Positions 54,019-61,513 of a stretch of 64,000 nt of DNA are shown in pieces. The stretch's first letter is position 1. Each line of letters starts with the position of its first letter. The notes below the pieces were generated by a model, which did not search any database, was not told the DNA's origin, and was given only the letters and a program-made list of their open reading frames with translations. The stretch is from CAIVVT01 sp963838205 (GTDB lineage Bacteria > Acidobacteriota > Terriglobia > Bryobacterales > Bryobacteraceae): positions 62,001-126,000 of the forward strand of contig CAWIQF010000017.1 in assembly GCA_963838205.1 (NCBI GenBank), written 5' to 3'. The translations under genes were made by a program, and so were the position numbers.

Positions 54019-56445
54019 TCAGAACAGATACAGCGATTCCGTCGGAGGCCGACCATTAACCTTGCTGCTCAGCACATGCGGCGCAACCACTTTGGGCGGG
54101 TGATGCTCGAAACGAAACTGGGAAGCTCGCACATATGCGGGATCAAGTTCCACACTGATCCACTGGCGCCCAAGCGCCTCCGCAGCGGCACCGGTCACGT
54201 TTGACCCTCCAAAGGGATCTAGCACCAGGTCCCCCGGATCTGTGAGGAAGTTGATGAAGAATTCAGGGAGAGCTTGTGGATATCGTGCCGGATGCGGCTT
54301 GATCTGAGCTTCCTTGCAGCGGGTCAAGTAGTAGCTGTTGCTTTCCGTGTTGGAGAATTCCAGGAGGTTGGGCGGAATAGAACCGCTGTTGTCCCTCTGG
54401 AACTTTGTGCTGATGTTATGGCCGGAGGGACGGAGCTGAGCCTTGTAGCCGTTCTTAAGCAAGCCCTTCATGCTCTCGCTGTATGGCCGGAGTACCCGCC
54501 GGTTGTCGCTCTTAACGAAGGGATCTAGGGTCAGCCACCAGACATTGTTGATCGCATCTTTCACCCGCAGTCGCCGAACCGTCACCCATTCGGCCGGAGT
54601 GGGGAGCCGCGCCGGGTTGTAGTGGTAGAAGTCTTGGGCGAGATAGAAACCGCTTTCGCACAGTTGGAGCAGAAGCTTGAAGTGGTACGTGGATTTGCAG
54701 GGCAGACCCTTGATCCACGCGCCCCCAATATCAATAACGAGACTGCCATCCGGCGCTAGAATTTGTTTGAATAACGGCACGAACTGCTCAAACCAACGGA
54801 GGTAAGAGTCTGCATCCTCATTGCCATAGTCCTTCTTGCGAACCAACGCGAAAGGCGGCGAGGTGACGATGAGTTTGACCTTGACGCCCTGATCTATCAA
54901 GTGCGGCAGGACCGCGAGCGAATCGCCGTTGAAGGCCCTTCCGAGCTTGGTGGAGTAGGCGAGAGAGAAACTCGGTTTGACGGCGGGTACCGATGCGTGC
55001 GTGGCTCCGCCCGCGTCACCTCCGGCCGTGGGTCCGCCATCACCACCAGAAGGCGGAACGCTCTTTATGTTCTGAAGACTGGGCTTCATCCTCAGCGCGT
55101 TCTCTGCCTGCCTATGGAGTACTTCAACCAATTGCGGTGGGTCTTTGATAATGCTCTGAAGCAGCGGACCATCAATGATGATGATGTTCAGGTTGCTGCT
55201 GCTGACAATCTTCTGCCGAAAGGTCATCGCGCTGTCGCTGGCCTTCTTAGTGCCCACCACGAGGATGACGTTGGCGAGCGTGACCTCTTTCATGCCCACC
55301 TCCTTGGAGACGGCCTCCAAGGTGACCTTCCCAACCTTGCATTGGACTTGCCAGCGCGAGTAGGTGAGCCGCGTCGAATGGAGCAGAGCGTCAACTTCGC
55401 CACCACCGGCCAACTCCTCATCCTTCTCGCGCCACCCCATGAAATCGAGGTCCAGCATCTGACAGAGCCGGATGGCTAAGAATTCGAGCGCCTTCCCGCT
55501 CTTGTTCGTGTCGGCGCTCTCGGTGTCCGCGACAATATCAACGAGCGCCTTGCTACGAATCGCCCGGATTTCGGAATAGCCAGCGGATTTGTACAGAGCG
55601 CTGAGAAGAGGCTCCGCAATCTCCTTGTCGAATTTGCCAGTGGGCTTGACGTCAGTAGGTTTGCCACCACGGCCTTCCGGCGTATCCTGATCCTGCTTCG
55701 CCTTTTTTCGGATCTCGATGAGCCCGGCATCCTGAAGCGGCTGAAGGACGGCCTTGACGATATCCTTCCAGTTGTAGCGAATCTCGCCCGAATACAGCGC
55801 CTCCGCGTGCTTGCAAAGCGTGTTGTAGGGCGTCCAGTTTGTCACGTTCAGCGCGACCATGGCCCGCAGTAAGGCGATCTGTTCAGAGTTGAGGTTCTTT
55901 AGGGCTTGGAGGGTTTCGGACGGGGTGCCGGTGAGCGCGCCGTATTGGGTATCGTTCACCTCATATTTGTTGAGGAGCACCCGCCCCTCCCTCAGCCACC
56001 CGAGTACGCCTGAAAGGTCGCTGGAGTTGCTGCTGGCTTCGATGCCGCGCTGCTGAAGCTCATCGGGCAGCGACTTCAGTTCGATCTTGAGTCCGGCAGC
56101 CGACATTTCACGGAGCGTTTCCACAATCGCCACCCCATTCATATCGACAAGAAGTCGCTTGGCGAGTAGATTATGCGCAGCGGGCAAGTCGCCTTGTGCG
56201 GCCACGAGTTGTTTGCCGAACGGGGCAAGCGCTCCGTCAGATTCAATGATGCCGTAGGTCTTGAGAGAGATGAGCGTGTTGCCAGAGAGCTTGTCAGGGG
56301 ATGCCTTGCCCTTAAAGAAGGCGGCTGCAATCGCTTTTCTTAGCTTGCCCGAATTTCCGGCGTTCTGCCGGAGGATCGGGATCAGGCGGCTGAGCGGCGT
56401 CTGCTCCGGCGTGAACTGCTGGCTGTACGGAACCCGGGTGGACAT
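54019..56445 (-). CDS. Fused restriction endonuclease/DNA methyltransferase (single-chain R-M protein)
   Basis: 808 residues. The N-terminal ~270 residues are helical, with winged-helix-like units (TLISLKTYGIIESDGALAPFG). Residues ~290-430 contain GGGEVDALLHSTRLTY and WQVQCKVGK, a Mrr-like PD-(D/E)xK variant with Asp and Gln-x-Lys. A Gly-rich linker leads to the methyltransferase (~490-790): catalytic TSPPFAL (motif IV) first, then DPFGGSNVTGAAAEALG (SAM motif I), the beta-class order, with N4-cytosine or N6-adenine specificity. Self-contained restriction-modification unit. It lies between two pieces of a Type ISP gene. Confidence 0.85.
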   Translation of the reverse strand: MSTRVPYSQQFTPEQTPLSRLIPILRQNAGNSGKLRKAIAAAFFKGKASPDKLSGNTLISLKTYGIIESDGALAPFGKQLVAAQGDLPAAHNLLAKRLLVDMNGVAIVETLREMSAAGLKIELKSLPDELQQRGIEASSNSSDLSGVLGWLREGRVLLNKYEVNDTQYGALTGTPSETLQALKNLNSEQIALLRAMVALNVTNWTPYNTLCKHAEALYSGEIRYNWKDIVKAVLQPLQDAGLIEIRKKAKQDQDTPEGRGGKPTDVKPTGKFDKEIAEPLLSALYKSAGYSEIRAIRSKALVDIVADTESADTNKSGKALEFLAIRLCQMLDLDFMGWREKDEELAGGGEVDALLHSTRLTYSRWQVQCKVGKVTLEAVSKEVGMKEVTLANVILVVGTKKASDSAMTFRQKIVSSSNLNIIIIDGPLLQSIIKDPPQLVEVLHRQAENALRMKPSLQNIKSVPPSGGDGGPTAGGDAGGATHASVPAVKPSFSLAYSTKLGRAFNGDSLAVLPHLIDQGVKVKLIVTSPPFALVRKKDYGNEDADSYLRWFEQFVPLFKQILAPDGSLVIDIGGAWIKGLPCKSTYHFKLLLQLCESGFYLAQDFYHYNPARLPTPAEWVTVRRLRVKDAINNVWWLTLDPFVKSDNRRVLRPYSESMKGLLKNGYKAQLRPSGHNISTKFQRDNSGSIPPNLLEFSNTESNSYYLTRCKEAQIKPHPARYPQALPEFFINFLTDPGDLVLDPFGGSNVTGAAAEALGRQWISVELDPAYVRASQFRFEHHPPKVVAPHVLSSKVNGRPPTESLYLF

Positions 56446-56513
56446 TTTTACCCAGCACTACATTTTGTCATAACTCGAAGTGCGAGTCACGCAAATTCGA
56501 AGGCAGAACCCCG

Positions 56514-57104
56514 TTAGCTGGCGGCAACTGGGAGCAGCCACAACATCTTGTAGCACATCTCCGTTCCACCACCTTGCCAATTTCCACTTGCAAGGCATTT
56601 CCGGTGTTGGGGATACGCCTCCTGAAAGCCGTTGATCGCATTCTCAAAGCCGTCCAGGTCGGGCCGCCGGTGGTGATAAAACTCTTCGAGTAAACCACCG
56701 AGTTCCTTCTCGTTGTCGAGCGAGATGCTCAGCGCCGGCGCGCCGTTCTGGTACAGCACCGCCCGGCTGTTGTCCTCGAAAATCGTGTTGGAGTCGGGGT
56801 AGCCGCTGTGCAGCTTTTTGCGGATTTCCAGTTCCAGGTCGTCGTGGACGTCTTTGGCTTCGTAGAAGCCGCGATCGATCGTGTACTCGTCCTGTAGCGT
56901 CGCGTCGGGCACGATGGTGCGTCCGCCGAAGGCCTTGCGCGGGTACTCGGGAATCATTGTCCAGCGGTAATGCCGCGAGGTCTGGTCGAGAAGGGTCAGA
57001 AACGCGTGCCGGACCGAAGACTCATTCTCGATGGAGCGGGAAGCGAACAGCCGGCGCGTCTCCAGGTAGCTCGCGATCGACTTCCGGAATTGCTGCGTGG
57101 CCAT
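56514..57104 (-). pseudogene. N-terminal part of a Type ISP-like restriction-modification enzyme
   Basis: From the ATG at 57104: MATQQFRKSIASYLETRRLF, then ENESSVRHAFLTLLDQTSRHY, IPEYPRKAFGGRTIVPDATL and RGFYEAKDVHDDLE. This is the Mrr-like nuclease start of Type ISP enzymes, with PD and ExK (VPD...YEAKD). Native similarity seems to end near FENAINGFQEAY, and the last ~25 residues to 56514 are unrelated. The matching C-terminal piece is at 52354-53995; the helicase and methyltransferase middle is missing. Confidence 0.8.
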
Positions 57105-57469
57105 GGCCCAAAGGTCAGCATCGAGTCTATCGACTTCGGAACTGAATTCACAGCGCCCGGGAGCGGAGAGTGGGAGTCGTGCGGCCCAGCGATGGTGGTG
57201 ATGGGTTCTGGCAGGGTCGATATTCAGGGAAGGGGTTGGCTCAGGTCTTGGACTACACCGGATTGAGAAAATGCCAACGGGGACGGGTGGAAGTGCTTTT
57301 GATGGGAGGCAGGGGGCTGGCGCGAATTCCCACGGGAGGAAGCGGGCGTCCTGGATTGGTTGGTGAGAGCGCGGGTGAGGAGACGGCTGGAGTGCACACG
57401 GCGCAGAGGATGCAGAGTGTGGATCGAGAGATTTGTGCGCGCTAGGAGAGAGGTGTGAATTGGCGACGC
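57105..57469. other. Intergenic region upstream of the Type ISP N-terminal fragment
   Basis: About 365 bases with no supported gene. It would have held the Type ISP gene's promoter. A stretch near 57262-57285 (AAAATGCCAACGGGGACG) loosely resembles the REP right end but lacks the palindrome, so I do not call it REP. Confidence 0.4.
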
Positions 57470-58160
57470 GGTGGTAGCGCGGGGACACACCTACGGCGTC
57501 CGGGGCGGACGCCTTGGTGTCGCCCTCGGGCTGTGGGCTTGGTGGTCGTGTTCGAAGCTGAGTTGGCCTCGGTTTCCCCCGCGCGCGAAGGGTTCGCGCG
57601 GTGATTGCGGGCGAGATGGAGAAGGTATGCGGACGGCCTCGATGTCCCCTGCGCGAGAAGGGTTTCAGTCGAAGGGACGTCGTTTGGTGGCGCGGCGGTA
57701 GCGCGGGGACACACCTGCGGCGTCCTCGGCGGACGCCTTGGTGTCGCCCTCGGGCTGTGGGCTGGGTGGTCGTGTTCGAAGCTGAGTTGGCCTCGGTGTC
57801 CCCCGCGCGCGAGGGGTTTGCGCGGTGATTGCGGGTGACATGGAGGAGGTATGCGGACGGCCTCGGTGTCCCCCGCGCGCGAGAAGTTTGCGGTGTTCGG
57901 TCGGTCTCCCGCGCGCGAAGGGTTTGCGCGGTGATTGCGGGCGAGATGGAGAAGGTATGCGGACGGCCTCGATGTCCCCTGCGCGAGAAGGGTTTCAGTC
58001 GAAGGGACGTCGTTTGGTGGCGCGGTGATAGCGCGGGGACACACCTGCGGCGACCGGGGCGGACGCCTTGGTGTCGCCCTCGGGAGCGGGCTTTGTGGTC
58101 GTGGTTGGAGGTGAGTGGGCCTCGGTGTCCCCCGCGCGCGAGGGGTTTGCGCGGTGGCTG
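57470..58160. repeat. Long complex repeat field
   Basis: Three long units start near 57471, 57700 and 58027 with GCGCGGGGACACACCT and continue with GACGCCTTGGTGTCGCC. Within them, a shorter word (TCCCCCGCGCGCGA or close variants, followed by GGGTTTGCGCGG) recurs about seven times (for example 57571, 57637, 57797, 57868, 57903, 57975, 58127). Open frames on both strands are by-products of the repeated, stop-poor sequence. The repeat structure points to recombination-driven expansion. Confidence 0.85.
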
Positions 58161-58283
58161 GGAAAGGCAACCGGACCCATTTGGCTCGCCGCAGTGAGGC
58201 TGGCCTGCGACTGGCGTTGCCGGCGCGCGGGAAGCCGTATCCTCCGAAGGAAAACCCCACCGCGGCGAGTGGCCGCTACGCGC

Positions 58284-58841
58284 TCACTTGTGCTTATTGT
58301 TGTAAATGCGGCGGGATTCGACGTTCTGTTCTTTGTTGACCTGCTTCTTTTCCGCGGCCGTCAACTTGCCGCCGTTGGCCGCGCGGTCGGTCCGCACCTG
58401 CTGGTTGATCTTCGCCTCCTGGCCCTCCAGCTTGGCGGTCTGGCCGGCGTTCAACGAACCGCTTTTCACACCCTGGGCGATGCGGTCCTGCTGGTTCTCG
58501 CGGCGCTGGTCCACCTTGTTATTGCCATACACCGGATGCGCGCTGTTGGTGCGGTCGGTGTGGATTTCGGAGCTGGTCTTGTTGAGTTCCCCGTTGACCT
58601 GCTTGCGTTCGGCCGGGGTGAGCTTGCCGCCGTTGAGATAGCGGTCCCCGCTTACCTGCTGGTTGATGGCCTTCTCCTGTTTTTCGATCTTGGCCGTTTC
58701 GGCGGGCGTGAGCTGGTTCTGCTGAATGCCGTTGGCGATGCGGTCCTGCTGGTTCTCGCGCCGCTGGTCGACGGACTGGGCCGGCAGCGTCGCGACTCCC
58801 ACGAACCCTGCCGCTGCCAGAACGATGATCATTCTCTTCAT
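58284..58841 (-). CDS. Small secreted protein with two tandem homologous domains
   Basis: 185 residues; signal peptide MKRMIIVLAAAGFVGVATLP. Two ~75-residue repeats share VDQRRENQQDRIA, a LTPAE/LNAGQ helix, the QEKAINQQV/QEAKINQQV helix, DRxxNGGKLT and AExKQVNxE. They are highly charged and Gln/Asn-rich. Similar duplicated proteins occur in Acidobacteriota; function unknown. Likely periplasmic, or a cell-surface stress protein. Confidence 0.75.
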   Translation of the reverse strand: MKRMIIVLAAAGFVGVATLPAQSVDQRRENQQDRIANGIQQNQLTPAETAKIEKQEKAINQQVSGDRYLNGGKLTPAERKQVNGELNKTSSEIHTDRTNSAHPVYGNNKVDQRRENQQDRIAQGVKSGSLNAGQTAKLEGQEAKINQQVRTDRAANGGKLTAAEKKQVNKEQNVESRRIYNNKHK

Positions 58842-59060
58842 GGTCTTTTACTCCTCTGTCAGGTCCTGCGATCGGGAGCGCTCGCGCGCTGCCTACACCC
58901 ACTTGAACGAGAGAATCCGGCTTTGGTTGAGGGCCGAAGCAATTTTTTTTGCGATCCCTCGAATTAGGCGCCGATTGTCCCGTGAATCCGCTACTAGCCG
59001 GACCGGGGTCGACGATGCGCAGCTCAGAGCAGAAGGTCTGAAAACGATACAGTCAAAGAG

Positions 59061-59927
59061 ATGACACGCGAGCAACGGCCCACCGGAATTCTGCTGATCG
59101 ACTGCGCCGACCGTAAGGGGCTGGTAGCGGCGATCGCGAATTTCCTGTACTCGCACAATGCGAATATCCTGCACGCCGATCAGCACCAGGACCAGGAGCA
59201 CGGATTGTTCCTGATGCGGGTGGAGTGGGATTTGGAAGGTTTCGACCTGGACGCCGAGAGCTTTCCGGGTGAGTTCGAGCCGGTGGCGCAGAAGTTCGGA
59301 ATGCGCTGGCGGCTGGAGTATTCGGCGCGGCCGGCGCGGGTTGCGATCCTGGTGTCGCAGTACACGCATTGCCTGGCGGATCTGCTGCATTTGTGGCAGA
59401 CCGGCGAGCTGGGGTGCACGATTCCGCTGGTGATCAGCAACCACGACGATGGGCGCAAGCTGACCGAGTTCTACGGCATTCCCTTCCATCAGATCGCAGT
59501 GGAGGCGGAGCGGAAGGCGCAGGCGGAGCGGGAGCAACTGGATTTGTTGGCGTTGCACGGCGTGGATCTGGTCGTTCTGGCGCGGTACATGCAGGTGCTG
59601 TCGGCGGAGTTCGTGAGCCGGTATCCGGGGCGGATTATCAATGTGCACCACTCGTTCCTGCCGGCGTTCCGCGGGGCGCGGCCGTATCAGGCGGCGTTCC
59701 AGCGGGGCGTGAAGCTGATCGGTGCGACGAGCCACTACGTGACCGAGGTTCTGGACGAGGGGCCGATCATTGAGCAGGACGTGACGCGGGTTTCGCACCG
59801 CGATCAACTGGGAGACCTGATGCAGAAGGGCAGGGAATTGGAGCGCGTGGTGCTGGCGCGGGCGGTGCGGTGGCACCTGGAGCACAGGATATTGCGCTAC
59901 GCCAACAAGACCGTGGTATTCGACTGA
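59061..59927 (+). CDS. purU: Formyltetrahydrofolate deformylase
   Basis: 288 residues. ACT domain at ~8-85 (GILLIDCADRKGLVAAIANFLY), then the formyltransferase-fold hydrolase: FHQIAVEAERKAQAE, LVVLARYMQVLS, INVHHSFLPAF (catalytic His region) and GATSHYVTEVLDEGPII (Asp). It hydrolyses 10-formyl-THF to formate and THF, supplying formate for PurT or balancing one-carbon pools. Full length, stand-alone. Confidence 0.95.
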   Translation: MTREQRPTGILLIDCADRKGLVAAIANFLYSHNANILHADQHQDQEHGLFLMRVEWDLEGFDLDAESFPGEFEPVAQKFGMRWRLEYSARPARVAILVSQYTHCLADLLHLWQTGELGCTIPLVISNHDDGRKLTEFYGIPFHQIAVEAERKAQAEREQLDLLALHGVDLVVLARYMQVLSAEFVSRYPGRIINVHHSFLPAFRGARPYQAAFQRGVKLIGATSHYVTEVLDEGPIIEQDVTRVSHRDQLGDLMQKGRELERVVLARAVRWHLEHRILRYANKTVVFD

Positions 59928-59993
59928 GCGGCGATGAGTTATCCCATGACGATCTAACTTAGGTCATTAGTTGAAAGATAGGGAAGAGAAGCA

Positions 59994-61019
59994 GTGAAAT
60001 ACGCAAGCTTGGCTCTAGCTCTGGCAGCCTGCGGCACTATTGCTGCCGCGGCGTCACTGGAAGTAGGGATGGCGCAGGCTGCTGCCGCGGCCGGCACGCC
60101 GGAAGCACTGCCCGGCAAAGGCGCGGCGCAGCATCCGTTCCTCTATGCCGGAGAATGGGACACTCGCAAGCCCCTGGAGCAATCGATCTTCATCGTGCGT
60201 GACGGCAAAGTAGTCTGGCAGTACTCGATGCCGCTAAGAACCGAGACAAATCGCATTCAGGAATTCGACGACGCTACTTTACTCTCGAATGGAAATATCA
60301 TCTTCTCGCGCATGTCCGGCGCCGGAGAAGTGAACCCGGACAAGAAGCTGGTGTGGGACTATCCGGCGCCTCCCGGAACCGAGGTGCACTCGATCCAATA
60401 TGCCGGGAAGGACCGGGTTTTGATCATGCAGAACGGGAATCCGGCCAAGGCGCTGATCATCAATACGGCGAACGGGAAGATCGAAAAAGAGATACCAATC
60501 CCGACTACGGTCAGCGGTACGCACGGCCAGTTTCGACATATACGAATGACCGGGGCGGGGACGATTCTAGTGCCGCACATGGGCGAGGGCAAGGTCGTCG
60601 AATATGACATGGACGGCAAGGTCGTGTGGAGCGTCGAGGCTAAGTCCCCGTGGCAGGCGGTGCGCTTGAAGAACGGCAATACGCTGATCTCTGGAGACGC
60701 GAGCCGCTATGCGCGCGAAGTGAATTCGAAGGGCGAGACGGTATGGGAATTGACACAGACAGATGTTCCCAATATCAAGCTATTCAACATTCAGACCGCG
60801 ATGCGGCTGGCCAACGGCGATACCGTGATCTCCAACTGGTGCGCCGGAAACAAGAACACGGAAGAATGGGCGGGCACTGTCCAGATCGTGGAAGTGACGC
60901 CGGGTAAGAAAGTAGTTTGGGCGCTCTCGTCGTGGAAGAATCCCGACCTTGGTCCCGCGACGTCCATCCAACTCCTCGATGAGCCAGGCGTGGTCGAGAA
61001 CGGCGATCTGCAGCGGTAG
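59994..61019 (+). CDS. Secreted PQQ/arylsulfotransferase-like beta-propeller protein
   Basis: 341 residues from a GTG at 59994 (GAGAAG upstream). Signal peptide (LALALAACGTIAAAA). Repeated blades with W/NG patterns: IVRDGKVVWQYSMP, EFDDATLLSNGNIIFSR, KKLVWDYPAPPGTEVHSI, VVEYDMDGKVVWSVEAK, VRLKNGNTLISGDAS, NSKGETVWELTQ, GKKVVWALSSW. This pattern occurs in PQQ-like and arylsulfotransferase-like propellers. No catalytic residues identified; a binding protein is as likely. Confidence 0.78.
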   Translation: MKYASLALALAACGTIAAAASLEVGMAQAAAAAGTPEALPGKGAAQHPFLYAGEWDTRKPLEQSIFIVRDGKVVWQYSMPLRTETNRIQEFDDATLLSNGNIIFSRMSGAGEVNPDKKLVWDYPAPPGTEVHSIQYAGKDRVLIMQNGNPAKALIINTANGKIEKEIPIPTTVSGTHGQFRHIRMTGAGTILVPHMGEGKVVEYDMDGKVVWSVEAKSPWQAVRLKNGNTLISGDASRYAREVNSKGETVWELTQTDVPNIKLFNIQTAMRLANGDTVISNWCAGNKNTEEWAGTVQIVEVTPGKKVVWALSSWKNPDLGPATSIQLLDEPGVVENGDLQR

Positions 61020-61159
61020 CTTGCGCAGAACTCGGACGACCCCTGACGCCGGGTCCGCTCCGTTTCTGTTTCGGGCGCATGGAGTTTAGGGCTTAGCGGC
61101 AAGCCGCGATGCAAACGGCGGCGGCGCATAGGCTAAACTGGGAAAGTCGCCCGAGTCTT

Positions 61160-61233
61160 TCCCCGGTCGTCTAATGGTAGGACAGCGGCCTTTGGAGCCG
61201 TGAATCGTGGTTCGAATCCATGCCGGGGAGCCA
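61160..61233 (+). tRNA. tRNA-Gln (UUG anticodon), CCA encoded
   Basis: TCCCCGG pairs with CCGGGGA; D arm TCGTCTAATGGTAGGAC; anticodon stem GCGGC/GCCGT with loop CTTTGGA, anticodon UUG; T arm GTGG TTCGAAT CCAT; discriminator G and CCA. 74 bases. The antisense frame through it gives the familiar GMDSNHDSRLQRPL artefact. Confidence 0.95.
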
Positions 61234-61513
61234 ATATCCTCCTACCCCAACTTGCAGCCCCGTTTTTGTTGACAGCAGCACGTTTTCCCGTCGCCCGTAT
61301 CCCAAACATTCTGCGGGTCTTGGGTCTTCCGGTCTCTCCGTTTCAAGAAGCGCATCGCTTGGTGAGCAAGCCGAACCCCAGGGGTCCGTGTCGAAGGCCA
61401 CCGATTTTCCTGCGAACTCTCCGTTTTCTCCGGTTGACAGGGTGCGTTTGTTGACAGCCTCGGAAACGTTGGCCGGCCACGACTCGTCCGCTTCGAACCG
61501 AACTCCTTGACAG
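61234..61513. other. Intergenic region between tRNA-Gln and the TPR/PIN gene
   Basis: About 280 bases. Two TGTTGACAGC words lie near 61267 and 61448 (TTGACA -35-like). No gene, integrase remnant or duplicate tRNA end was found. The open antisense frames begin inside the tRNA and are rejected. Confidence 0.5.

Noticed and set aside
57262..57285. Further REP copy (AAAATGCCAACGGGGACG)
   Set aside because: Shares only a short flank with the REP right end and lacks the palindromic core.
57442..58260. 272-residue minus-strand frame in the repeat field
   Set aside because: Repetitive Arg/Pro translation produced by the DNA repeat; no start or domain.
58893..59885. 330-residue minus-strand frame
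   Set aside because: Antisense shadow of purU.
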